A DNA stretch of 64,000 bases, from NCBI RefSeq assembly GCF_023898315.1, contig NC_064614.1, positions 1,055,248,432-1,055,312,431 on the forward strand. The letters run 5' to 3'. The notes below the pieces were generated by a model. It was not told where the DNA came from, searched no databases, and worked only from the letters and a program-made list of their open reading frames with translations. This DNA is from Schistocerca nitens. Its lineage: Eukaryota; Arthropoda; Insecta; Orthoptera; Acrididae. Shown one piece after another: positions 1-9,670 of this stretch. Position numbers and translations under genes: made by a program. Each line of letters begins with the position of its first letter. The first letter of the stretch is position 1.

Positions 1-1090
1 AGCACGGAACATTCCAGCCTATGACTCGCGACTGGGGAAGACCTAGAACGACGAGGACACCTGCAATGGACGAGGCAATTCTTGGTGCAGTTGACGATAA
101 CCCTAATGTCAGCGCCAGAGAAGTTGCTGCTGTACGAGGTAACGTTGACTACGTCACTGTATGGAGAGTGCTACGGGAGAAGCAGTTGTTTCCGTACCAT
201 GTACAGCGTGTGCAGGCGCTATCAGCAGCTGATTGGCCTCCACGGGTACACTTCTGCGAATGGTTCATCCAACAATGTGTCAATCCTCATTTCAGTGCAA
301 ATGTTCTCCTTACGGATGAGGCTTCATTCCAACGTGATCAAATTGTAAATTTTCACAATCAACACGTGTGAGCTGACGAGAATCCGCAAGCAACTGTGCA
401 ATCACGTGATCAACACAGATTTTCTGTGAACGTTTGGGCAGGCATTGTTGTTGATGTCTTGATTGGGCCCCATGTTCTTCCACCTACGCTCAATGGAGCA
501 CGTTATCATGATTTCATACGGGATATTCTACCTGTGCTGCTAGAACATGTGCCTTTACAAGTACGACACAACATGTGGTTCATGCACGATGAAGCCCCTG
601 CACATTTCAGTCGAAGTGTTCGTACGCTTCTCAACAACAGATTCGGTGACCGATGGATTGGTAGAGGCGGACCAATTCCAAGGCCTCCACGCTCTCCTGA
701 CCTCAACCCTCTTGACTTTCATTTATGGGGGCATTTGAAAGCTCTTGTATACGCAACCCCGGTACCAAATGTGGAGACCCTTCGTGTTCGTATGGTGGAC
801 GGCTGTGATACAATACGCCATTCTCCAGGGAGAGGGTGGATGCATGTATCCTCGCTAACGGAGGACATTTTGAATATTTCCTGTAACAAAGTGTTTGAAG
901 TCACGCTGGTACGTTCTGTTGCTGTGTGTTTCCATTCCATGATTAATGTGATTTGAAGAGAAGTAATAAAATGAGCTCTAACATGGAAAGTAAGCGTTTC
1001 CGGACACATGTCCATATAACATATTTTCTTTCTTTGTGTGTGAGGAATGTTTCCTGAAAGTTTCGCCGTACCTTTTTGTAACACCCTGTA
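1..1090 (+). mobile_element. DD41D mariner/Tc1-superfamily transposon, 5' end outside window
   Basis: The transposase reading frame begins upstream of the window. It is followed by about 130 bases of 3' non-coding sequence ending in gtaacaccctgta, which looks like the element's terminal inverted repeat. A TA follows, and then sequence belonging to an unrelated mariner remnant, so this copy appears to have inserted at a TA inside that remnant. A second, much more decayed member of the same family lies at 61026-62190, and an internally deleted derivative may lie at 40265-40960. Confidence 0.75.
3..956 (+). pseudogene. DD41D transposase, one nonsense codon
   Basis: This would be the DDE/D endonuclease that cuts and re-inserts its own element in the nucleus. 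The visible part has a helix-turn-helix-like stretch (roughly 45-230), the first catalytic Asp in LLTDEASF, the second in FMHDEAPAHF and the third in SPDLNPLDFHLWG. There are 41 residues between the second and third Asp, i.e. DD41D. Insect relatives often carry an N-terminal DUF4817 domain, which would lie outside this window. The frame is broken once, by TGA at 369-371, where relatives have Trp before ADENP. Everything after it stays in frame to 956. Apart from that nonsense codon the copy looks well preserved. Confidence 0.75.
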
Positions 1091-1234
1091 TACAGCGCCG
1101 CCAATGGTCGGAATTTCATGAAACGACAGGGGCTGAAGCAGGAATATTCCAAGATGTCCCGCAACAACTTCGCATTTTATCGACTGATATTGTCAGAGAA
1201 AAAAGGTGTTGCTTTACTTATTGAACGCCCTTCG
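1091..1234 (-). mobile_element. mariner remnant, 5' terminal part only
   Basis: About 140 bases match, with divergence, the 5' end of the intact reverse-strand mariner at 58793-60132: the gcgctgccacc-like leader, the gaagcaggaatattcc stretch, and a terminal repeat ending gaacgcccttcg beside a TA at 1235-1236. The rest of the element is not seen, presumably displaced by the DD41D insertion and lying beyond the window's left edge. Confidence 0.65.
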
Positions 1235-1236
1235 TA

Positions 1237-2445
1237 TAATTTGATGATGCCTGGACGTGAAAAATACTGGAAAATATTAGCACTATTAGCACGACATTTT
1301 GATACGATTAAGGGAGTCTATCAACCTACCCGCTAGCTTTGCAACGGAGAACGTTGCCTGAATGACAGCTCGCCACTATAGCCTTCACAGTAGTTAGCGA
1401 TCCGTTGCGGCTAACTCGGGATATAAATTTTTGCCATTCTCCGTAGTTTTCGAACCCGGTGCTCAGAGGTTTCATTTTTTTCGCCGCTATGAAGAGCAAA
1501 CTGTTTGAAAGGTATTTCTCAGATGTTAAACGAGATTGTTAGAGCAACAGAGCAATTCTTCAATAGCCAAAATGAATTCTTCGATCAATCATGGTGGGAG
1601 AAATGCATGATTGTATGGAGAAGATTTCTTGTCCTGCAATATCGTTTTTCCTACCGGCGATAGTAACTTTAGACCTCCACTCGTCGTTGTAATACGTTCA
1701 GTGCGTAAGACGTGCTGCCATTTGAATTACGATTGCGTAATTTATTGTATCAGTGCACGTCGTAGTAAGCCGATGTCGGATCATACTGTTTTTTCGGCTG
1801 TAAACTAAAGATAGTCTGTCCTTTCCTGCGAAAGCATAAATTAATAAATCGAGAATGAAATCGGGCTTACTCAGAACGCCTTTGTGTTACTTCCACGAAA
1901 ACGTCCGAGGGGAATAGCCTAAAAGCCTGCGGCGAACAGTGGAAAGCAATCTATATTCCGCGAACTCAGCCGACATGCGGTGAGGGTACTGCTGTGTAGC
2001 TGGTAGATTAAAACGTGACCGGCTGTGCAAAGACTTCAGGTAGTTGGTATTACGGTCTGTCTCCTCGAAGTTCGAGGCTGTTATTCGGACATTTCTTTCT
2101 GATGAATTCTCCATTAATTTACAGATTATAGCCTCCTAGTCTTCTCTTTGAATGTGCGTTTAAGACAGGCCGTCCCAAATATACGAAGAACGAGTAAAAT
2201 ATTACCTTAGACAGATTTTCGCTACGACGTAGCAATCACTGAGGCTAATTTTCTGACCTATTTAAAGCATATTTAACGTTTAAAGATGCAGAATTAGGAC
2301 ACCGAATTTTGTATGCAACTATATTCTTTTATCCATGGCACTGGAAAGTGTCTTCGAAGACTTCAACGACATACCATCTGTGGAACTTGACCAAACAGTA
2401 ACAAGATAACTAAACCAAAAACCACTGTCACGACAAATTTCACAA
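1237..2445. other. no recognisable feature
   Basis: AT-rich sequence with only short spurious frames. I see no transposon termini, tRNA-like boxes or conserved protein motifs. Confidence 0.5.
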
Positions 2446-2696
2446 ATCTCTGTCCTGCTGTAACAGATACAAGCAAACAGATAATTCGGGGAAGGTTCGT
2501 GTGTTTGTCAATATGAATGTCATATCAAGGGCAGAAAATTTTCAACATTGAGACATATTACAAAGCGATTAATCTCTGTCCTGCTGTAACAGATACAAGC
2601 AAACAGATAATTCGGGGAAGGTTCGTGTGTTTGTCAATATGAATGTCATATCAAGCGCTGAAAATTTTCAACAATGAGACATACTACAAAGCGATT
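2446..2696. repeat. two-copy tandem duplication, 126-bp unit
   Basis: The segment beginning atctctgtcctgctg at 2446 starts again at 2572. The second unit runs to about 2696 with a few substitutions (for example caagggcag against caagcgctg). It is non-coding and probably a local duplication. Confidence 0.85.
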
Positions 2697-3144
2697 CGGC
2701 ACAGACAGTACTGCTTGTGGAATTTCACGTGGAGTTGTCGCACTGCAGACCAGTGTTCTAAGGCATTTCGTGCCTTAGATGGTAGTCGGTTTCAATGTAG
2801 AATTGTTTTAATTTTATCCACAGGCAAAGGTCCAGACGTGTTAAATATAACGAGCATGTAGGGTGTTTTTTATTTCCAGAACAACTGATCAATTGCTCTA
2901 CAAAGGTTTTGTTAAGAATGCACGTGATTAGCTATGTGGAATGCGTGGTACATGCGTATGGGTTATTTTCTATCCAGCGGTATCTCTTTATGTAGCAGAG
3001 GCAGCAGGGACTATTTAGAGACCCATCAATAAAAGAGGGATCAATGATGCAGTTACAGAAAATCCAAATAATGACAAATCAAGATGGCTTTTTTATCCAC
3101 TCCTCTCACCCAGCTTGGGTATTCAGCTGACTAGCAGTACATAT
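2697..3144. other. no recognisable feature
   Basis: Sequence flanking the 5' LTR of the young Gypsy element. It ends in ATAT, the left copy of that element's target-site duplication. Confidence 0.5.
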
Positions 3145-3713
3145 TGTAAGTAGGCTGTTTAGGTTTTTTTATTGATAACGCCACCTCAGTATGAAAATCA
3201 CCGGCTGTGCCGTGTGCAGTCTGTGGCTGCTTTGCATTGTTGTAATACTCAACCATTGTAGTGTTAGGCAGCTGGCTGTGAACAGCGCGTAGCGCTGGGC
3301 AGTTGGAGGTGTGCCGCCAGCAGTGGTGGATGTGGGGAGAGAGATGGCGCAGTTTTGTAATTTGTCATGATATCAAGGTAAATACATTGTTTGTTCTCTA
3401 TTAATATCTTTCATTTGCTAACTATCCCTATCAGTAGTTAGTGCCTTCCATAGTTTGAATCTTTTATTTAGCTGGCAGTAGTGGCGCTCGCTGTATTGCA
3501 GTAGCTTGAGCAGCGAAGATTTTTGGTGAGGTAAGTGATTTGTGAGACGTATAGTTTAATGTTAGTCAGGGCCATTCTCTTGTAGAGAATTTTGAAAGTC
3601 AGATTGCGTTGCGCTAACAAAATATTGTGTGTTGAAAGTCAGATTGCGTTGCGCTATAAATATTTTGTGTCAGTTTAAGCACAGTTGTAAAATTGTTCAA
3701 AGGGGACGTTTCA
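3145..3713 (+). repeat. 5' LTR of Gypsy element 1
   Basis: 569 bp, beginning tgtaagtaggctg and ending acgtttca. It should carry the promoter and transcription start for the genomic RNA, although I see no clear TATA box. It contains a 24-bp internal direct repeat (starting at about 3591 and 3632, ttgaaagtcagattgcg...) and a good 5' splice-site match, gag|gtaagt, at 3528-3536. It differs from the 3' LTR only in actatccc versus actaaccc. Confidence 0.93.
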
Positions 3714-3715
3714 TA

Positions 3716-3732
3716 TGGCGACCCTGCCAGGA
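3716..3732 (+). promoter_or_regulatory. primer-binding site of Gypsy element 1
   Basis: tggcgaccctgccagga begins two bases after the LTR. Its reverse complement ends in ...GGGTCGCCA, as a tRNA 3' end should. It resembles the tRNA-Arg type site of the Drosophila 412/mdg1 elements, as I remember it. The identity of the priming tRNA is an inference. Confidence 0.7.
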
Positions 3733-4009
3733 TACCTCACTGGAATCTTCTGATTTTTTTCTTGTAGTTTGTGTAATTAGTGTAGATTTTGTTTATTGCT
3801 AGCGCGTAATTGTAGAGAATTTCCATTGTAGTTGTAGTTTTTTCATTGTTGTACAGTAAAACAGTTGTGGCATGCATGTAGATTTGCACCAAGTATTTCG
3901 CAGCTGCAATTAACTAGATATTATTCTCAGTGTTATGTTAATGTGTTCTCTTATTTTTGCTCTTGAAATTGTGTTTTTCTGTGTTGTCGTGTGAAACACT
4001 GTGACAATA

Positions 4010-6298
4010 ATGGCGTGTGAAAAACGTAACACTAGGCTCCAAAGTAAATTGAGAAATGACAGCGAAGACGAAAGCAGTATGTTAGCGCCGCAGAATAATG
4101 AATTAACTAATGTTAATAGTAGTAATTTGGTAATTGCGCATAGGGAAATGGAGCGGGTTTCAAACAATGGCGTGGACAGTGAAACAATTAGTGAAGAGGG
4201 AAGCATTATCGATCGATCGGTCGGCAATAGCTCGCCTCAGGAAGCCGAAATGACACGACACGATCTCGCAAATACTGTAGATTCAGGTTCTGGGTCATCA
4301 CCGTTTTCTCAAATGAGTCAAGATACATTTTCTGCTTGTCAAAATGTGAATGTTGCCGGTGAAAATGCACTGCCAAAAAGCATAGAGAAACAGATTCCAG
4401 ACACTAATACATTATTATTGCAATTAATGCAACAAATGGAACAAAATCAGAGACAAATTGAACAAAACCAGAGACAAACACAGCAACAGTTAGACGCAAT
4501 GGAACAAAATCTTCACACCACGCTTGAACAAACACGTGAAGATTTAACTACTGAGTTACATAACATCGAATCGAAATGTCAAAAAGTCTGTAATGATGTA
4601 AAAACACAAATTTGTGAGCATTTCCAACCTATTTTTTCGCGGCATGAAAATGCACTACAGAATCACGAAGCAGCCATAAAAGAACTGCAAACCACTGTTC
4701 ATGAAAATCATGAGACCTTACAAGCTAAATTTGACTCAGTTGCATCTACCGATTCGGTTACGCAACTTGCAAAAACTCAGGAAAACTTGAAGGACACAGT
4801 AGATTCGATTTCAACACAAATGGACAATCTGAAACTTGGTTCAGAAAAACACACTGAGGAAATGTGTTCACTATCGGAGAAAGTAGCCGAACTTTCGGAT
4901 CAGGTCACTAACTTATCTACAAAGGTAGATGATGATCTGAATGACACAAGACCTGTAGCCTTCACTGACACAGAAGAGTATGAACAAATTAGAAAATTCA
5001 AACAAAATCAAAATCAAATTAATACTCAACACCAAAGAGAAATCCGGGAAGTACAAGATCAGCTGACACAGGTAATACAAGAATTACGTACTTCAGAGGA
5101 CACTCGCGCCCCAATACGGGAAGAGGGACTTAGAAATACGGAAAAGACGCAAAATAATAACACAGGGCATTTCGGAAGTTATGAAAGAAACTGGCAATGT
5201 GCACCAAATTTTGAGATGGAACGGCCGACACGACCTAACAATGACCGATATGCGACTCGCCGACATGATGACTTTGACTATAAGCTGTTCATTACTACAC
5301 GTAAATTCAAAACGTTTAAAAATTCTGCCAACGACATTCATCCACAAGCATGGCTCCATCAATTCTCTCATTGTTTTCCTCCCAACTGGTCGTTAGAACA
5401 CAGATTAGAATTTATGTGTGGCTACTTAGAGAATGAACCAGCTGTGAGAATGCGATCGGTCATTCACGATTGCCACAGTGAAGGAGAATTTTACCATGCC
5501 TTCCTCTCCGCATATTGGTCTCAAGCCACACAAGACCGAGTAAAACATGGCATCATAATGATGAAACATTTCGAACAATCTGAATTCTCCAGTCTTGTGA
5601 AATATTTTGAAGACATGTTGCACAAAAATCAGTACCTGTCAAACCCATACAGCCCCTCAGAACTCATTCGCATTTGCTTAATCAAATTACCTGAACATTT
5701 AAGACATATTATTTTGGCAGGACGTTGCAAAGACGACATTGAAGCTTTTCAGGGACTGTTACAAGAACTGGAAATTGACACTGACAATCGCGGAACGCAG
5801 GAGCACAACAATTACAGATTACATCCGTCGCAATTCCGCGATGAAAGAAATAATAACTGGACGCGACAAGGCTATTCTCACAACACAAATCGTGACCGAA
5901 ACAGACACCACCCGTATAACAACCGTTGGCAGAGTAGTAATAATTACAGGGAAAGATCACCTCTCCGCGGTAATGACTATCACAGAGACAATCAGAGAAA
6001 CAGACAATATGGGAACCAAAACAATTATTATTACGAGGGACAGAATAACTTTAGACGCAACGGTCCAGCGCGCAGTTACGATTCAGGGAGAAATTCTCCA
6101 CCACTTAACCGACAAGAAAGAAACCACAGAAACTACCGACATGACGACAGACGATGTGATCGTAACGACAGACCTGAATTGCATCAGAACTGGCGAGATT
6201 TAAACAGGGCAGGGCCCTCTCGTCACGGTGAATTTGTAGAAGTTAGGTCTCCAAATCCCAATAACGACGCGCGCCAACAGAGAGACAATAGGCAATGA
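4010..6298 (+). CDS. gag: Gag polyprotein of Gypsy element 1
   Basis: Structural protein of 762 residues that would form the cytoplasmic virus-like particle. The first ATG of the frame is at 4010 and the frame ends at TGA 6296-6298. Residues about 1-130 are Ser/Asn-rich and acidic. Residues about 135-355 are a long heptad-rich coiled coil (repeats of the type MEQNQRQIEQNQRQ). A capsid-like region follows at about 425-595 (motifs FHAFLSAYW-like and LIRICLIKLPEHL). The last 165 residues are rich in Arg, Asn, Tyr and Gln. I see no CCHC zinc knuckle, so RNA binding presumably relies on this basic low-complexity tail. pol continues in the same frame directly after the stop. The gag of the second Gypsy element in this window has the same layout. 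Confidence 0.88.
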   Translation: MACEKRNTRLQSKLRNDSEDESSMLAPQNNELTNVNSSNLVIAHREMERVSNNGVDSETISEEGSIIDRSVGNSSPQEAEMTRHDLANTVDSGSGSSPFSQMSQDTFSACQNVNVAGENALPKSIEKQIPDTNTLLLQLMQQMEQNQRQIEQNQRQTQQQLDAMEQNLHTTLEQTREDLTTELHNIESKCQKVCNDVKTQICEHFQPIFSRHENALQNHEAAIKELQTTVHENHETLQAKFDSVASTDSVTQLAKTQENLKDTVDSISTQMDNLKLGSEKHTEEMCSLSEKVAELSDQVTNLSTKVDDDLNDTRPVAFTDTEEYEQIRKFKQNQNQINTQHQREIREVQDQLTQVIQELRTSEDTRAPIREEGLRNTEKTQNNNTGHFGSYERNWQCAPNFEMERPTRPNNDRYATRRHDDFDYKLFITTRKFKTFKNSANDIHPQAWLHQFSHCFPPNWSLEHRLEFMCGYLENEPAVRMRSVIHDCHSEGEFYHAFLSAYWSQATQDRVKHGIIMMKHFEQSEFSSLVKYFEDMLHKNQYLSNPYSPSELIRICLIKLPEHLRHIILAGRCKDDIEAFQGLLQELEIDTDNRGTQEHNNYRLHPSQFRDERNNNWTRQGYSHNTNRDRNRHHPYNNRWQSSNNYRERSPLRGNDYHRDNQRNRQYGNQNNYYYEGQNNFRRNGPARSYDSGRNSPPLNRQERNHRNYRHDDRRCDRNDRPELHQNWRDLNRAGPSRHGEFVEVRSPNPNNDARQQRDNRQ

Positions 6299-6352
6299 CT
6301 CATACCACAGGCAGCCACAAAACGTTCGTATGAGACTAACGACGCAGCTGCC
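6296..6352 (+). promoter_or_regulatory. candidate UGA readthrough signal with pseudoknot
   Basis: The gag stop is TGA followed by C, a context known to favour readthrough. From the next base, ctcatac (6299-6305) can pair with gtatgag (6328-6334), 7 bp. ggcagc (6310-6315), inside the first loop, can pair with gctgcc (6347-6352), 6 bp. The order A-B-A'-B' is an H-type pseudoknot. The frame after the TGA stays open through to the pol ATG at 6374 and on to 9670. Murine leukaemia virus reads through its gag stop with a downstream pseudoknot. The parallel here is inferred, not tested. Confidence 0.5.
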
Positions 6353-6373
6353 GTAGCTAGTAACTACGTAAAA

Positions 6374-9300
6374 ATGGAAGACATTAGGGACATCTTACTC
6401 CAAGAACACGACGTAAAACATAACAACATTGCATATCCTGTGATTCACATTACAGTAAATGACGTAAAATTTACGGCAGTACTTGACTCTGGCAGTCCCA
6501 TTTCAGTAATTAGTGAAACAGCCTTTAGCAAATGCAACAAATCGAACGATTGCCCCACACTTCCGTTACGTAAGATTAAATTACAAGGTGCAATCTTTGG
6601 AAAAAGTGTAGATGTACGCCAACAAACCAACTTAGAATTCTTTTGTCAAAGCCACAGCTTCTCTATGAACTTTCTTATTGTTCCATTATTATCGACGGAA
6701 ATTATACTGGGAGTAGACTTTTTGAATGAATACAAAGCAATCTTAAGCTTTCACGATGCTGAAATAAGTTTAGAAAAAGAAGGTAAGTCACTAGCTTTGA
6801 AATTTGAAGATTGGCTCTCAAACCATGACGAGGAAATTAATCGGCTTTACCTTCTGTTAGACAACAGTTCGGAATTTTCTACGGAACTAGACACTAACAA
6901 TCACTCTGCAAGTACTGACAGGGGTGATATCGACGGCGCATTTGATACTAATGAGTTAATTCAGAATAAAATTCAAACAATTGAGAATTGTAATGACAAT
7001 GATAGGCAAGACCTTTTTGAGATTTTACAAGCACATTCCACAGTTTTTACTCATAAAACAGGAACAATCAAGGGATTTCAATACCAATTTCGTGTTCGTG
7101 AGCATACTAAATTTTGTGTTAGACCATACGTAATTCCGGCGCATTATAGGGACCGTGTTAGAACAGAAATACAATCTATGCTTGACGAGGGCATTATTGA
7201 GCCTGCAGTAAGCTCATACAACAATCCATTACATGTTGTTGAGAAGAAAAATGGATCAATCTGGCTTGTCTTAGATTCGAGACAAATTAATACTATCATT
7301 ATTCCTGAAACAGACAGGCCGCAAACGTTGGAAGAACTTCTTCAAAATTTCAATGGTGTAAATGTGTTGTCTTCCATTGATCTCAGATCCAGCTTTTATC
7401 AGATCGAACTTCATCCAGAATGTAGAAAATACACAGCTTTCCTTTGTTTCGGCGTTTGTTATCAGTTTCGGAAACTTCCTTTTGGTTTGAACATTTCTTC
7501 AGCAGCATTCATTCGCGGGCTAAATTCCATATTACCTGAGTTCTTAAAACGTCACATCACCTTATATGTGGACGATATTCTAATAGCAGAAGCTTCATGG
7601 GAACAACACAATCGCATCCTCAACAGTTTGTTACGTATTTTTGCAGAATCTGGAATTACAGTTAACTTGGAAAAGTCTGAATTCGGTAGGTCAAAGGTGA
7701 GGTTTTTGGGACATATTATTTCTTCTGAAGGCATTCAGCCGGATCCTGAAAAGTTAGAAGCAATCAGAGCCATTCCAGTTCCATCCACAAAAAGACAAGT
7801 CCGCAGTTTTCTAGGTCTCGTAAATTTTTACCGTCGTTTTCTGAATATGCAAATCCTTGTTACACCAAAACTTTGTTCTCTCACTGGAAAAAATACTATT
7901 TGGAACTGGGACGAACAAGCACAGTTGGAATTCAATTCTTTGAAAGAATCGCTACTTAACGCGCCAATTCTAGCTCATCCAGATCTGTCACAAGATTTCT
8001 GCCTTAGCACGGATTCTTCTAAAGTCGGTCTTGGTGCCCATTTATTTCAAGAAGCCACAGAAAATGACACTACTGTTCAGAAAACCATTGCTTTTGCTAG
8101 CCGAGTGCTAACAAAATCTGAAAAAAATTATTCCGTTACTGAATTAGAAGCTTTAGCTATCGTTTGGGCATTTAACAAATTCCGTTTCTTTCTTTCTGGT
8201 AAGCACGTAAAAGTATACAGTGATCATCGTGCATTACAATTTCTTATGTCTTCAAAATTAAATCATGACAGGTTAAAACGTTGGGCATTGTTTCTGCAAG
8301 AATTCCGCTTCACAATAGTCTACATTCCCGGCAAGGAGAACATTGTTGCGGACGCACTTTCACGCGCACCAGCTGGGCTTGAGAAAAGTAACACAGAAAG
8401 TAGCCTCGAGAAAAATTTCAGTATTCTTTACATTCAGAAAGTCGCCTTTGAAAACTTCATCACCACATCTTTAAAGGACATTGCTCATGAACAAGATAAA
8501 GATCCGATTTGGAAAGACATCAAGAGCAAATGGCATGAAAAGACACACACTCAGATTCGGCATTATTATCTGGTTAGAAACAACATACTGTTCAAACGCT
8601 GCACTGTTGATGACAAGCTATGGGTACTTTGCATTCCTGACGATTTTGTTAATAAGCTCATTTGGTACATTCATTTCAGCTATGCACATTTTGGCCCACG
8701 AAAATGTTATCATATTCTTCGAACGACTTGTTATTTTAACAATATGGAAAAGAGAATTCGAAGAGTCTTGTCTATTTGTAAACTTTGTCAAAAGGCGAAA
8801 CCATCTACTGTCTCACATTGTGCTCCGTTGTTTCCTATTGTTCCTTCTAAATTAAAAGAATTTGCTGCAGTTGATCTATTGGGACCCCTTGTCAGAACAT
8901 CGAATGGATTTTCGTACGTTCTAGTCGCTGTTGAACTTACTTCCAAATTTGTTTCTTTCACTCCGTTACGTAAAGCCACTGGACGATCTGTATCCAACGC
9001 CTTTGTTAAAAATTTCTTACGTGAAGTTGGCCACGTTGCTAAAGTCATTTCAGATAACGGACCGCAATTCAGATCTGCTGTTTGGTCTCGCATGCTTCGC
9101 AACCATAAAATCAAACCTGTTTTTATTTCATTGTACTCACCACATTGTAACCCCTCCGAACGGATTATGAAAGAAATCAATAAGCTTTGCAGACTTTATT
9201 GTCACAGAAAGCATCAGCATTGGGACAGATATTTACACTTATTTCAAAACGTGCTGAATGAAATGCCTCATGACTCCACTGCTTTACCACCTACTCTTGT

Positions 9301-9670
9301 GCTGAAGAATGAAAAACCACCGAACAGAATCAGAGAACTTGTACCTTTCCCGAATACACGTAAACTTCGACACAAAGACATAATTGATTTGGCTCTTAAA
9401 AATATAAAATCTGCAGCAGACAAAAGGAGAAAACTACACGGAAAAGCAAATGCAAAGAAATTGTATATGGGTCAGAAAGTTCTCATTAAAGCTCATTCAT
9501 TGTCACATAAGAAGAAACACTTGAGCCACAAATTCTTTCTAGTTTACAATGGACCTTACAGAATCCGACGTATACCACATGATAATTGCGTTGAAGTTGA
9601 AACTCTGTGTACTAGGAAGAGTAAAGGTTTACACCACATTTCACATGTAAAACCGTTTATTGAAAAATAA
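6374..9670 (+). CDS. pol: Pol polyprotein of Gypsy element 1
   Basis: The frame has 1098 codons from an ATG at 6374 and is open upstream to the gag stop. Domains in order: aspartic protease with a DSG active site at residues 38-40; reverse transcriptase at about 255-430, with catalytic Asp in SSIDLRSSFYQ and YVDD at 398-401; RNase H at about 540-660 (STDSS, TELEALAIVW, YSDHRAL, ADALSR); integrase with an HHCC zinc-binding module at about 760-810; integrase catalytic Asp in AVDLLGP, Asp in SDNGPQF and Glu in NPSER; and a C-terminal GPY module near 1060. Together these would copy the genomic RNA to DNA and integrate it. All catalytic residues I looked for are present. There is no chromodomain. 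Confidence 0.93.
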   Translation: MEDIRDILLQEHDVKHNNIAYPVIHITVNDVKFTAVLDSGSPISVISETAFSKCNKSNDCPTLPLRKIKLQGAIFGKSVDVRQQTNLEFFCQSHSFSMNFLIVPLLSTEIILGVDFLNEYKAILSFHDAEISLEKEGKSLALKFEDWLSNHDEEINRLYLLLDNSSEFSTELDTNNHSASTDRGDIDGAFDTNELIQNKIQTIENCNDNDRQDLFEILQAHSTVFTHKTGTIKGFQYQFRVREHTKFCVRPYVIPAHYRDRVRTEIQSMLDEGIIEPAVSSYNNPLHVVEKKNGSIWLVLDSRQINTIIIPETDRPQTLEELLQNFNGVNVLSSIDLRSSFYQIELHPECRKYTAFLCFGVCYQFRKLPFGLNISSAAFIRGLNSILPEFLKRHITLYVDDILIAEASWEQHNRILNSLLRIFAESGITVNLEKSEFGRSKVRFLGHIISSEGIQPDPEKLEAIRAIPVPSTKRQVRSFLGLVNFYRRFLNMQILVTPKLCSLTGKNTIWNWDEQAQLEFNSLKESLLNAPILAHPDLSQDFCLSTDSSKVGLGAHLFQEATENDTTVQKTIAFASRVLTKSEKNYSVTELEALAIVWAFNKFRFFLSGKHVKVYSDHRALQFLMSSKLNHDRLKRWALFLQEFRFTIVYIPGKENIVADALSRAPAGLEKSNTESSLEKNFSILYIQKVAFENFITTSLKDIAHEQDKDPIWKDIKSKWHEKTHTQIRHYYLVRNNILFKRCTVDDKLWVLCIPDDFVNKLIWYIHFSYAHFGPRKCYHILRTTCYFNNMEKRIRRVLSICKLCQKAKPSTVSHCAPLFPIVPSKLKEFAAVDLLGPLVRTSNGFSYVLVAVELTSKFVSFTPLRKATGRSVSNAFVKNFLREVGHVAKVISDNGPQFRSAVWSRMLRNHKIKPVFISLYSPHCNPSERIMKEINKLCRLYCHRKHQHWDRYLHLFQNVLNEMPHDSTALPPTLVLKNEKPPNRIRELVPFPNTRKLRHKDIIDLALKNIKSAADKRRKLHGKANAKKLYMGQKVLIKAHSLSHKKKHLSHKFFLVYNGPYRIRRIPHDNCVEVETLCTRKSKGLHHISHVKPFIEK

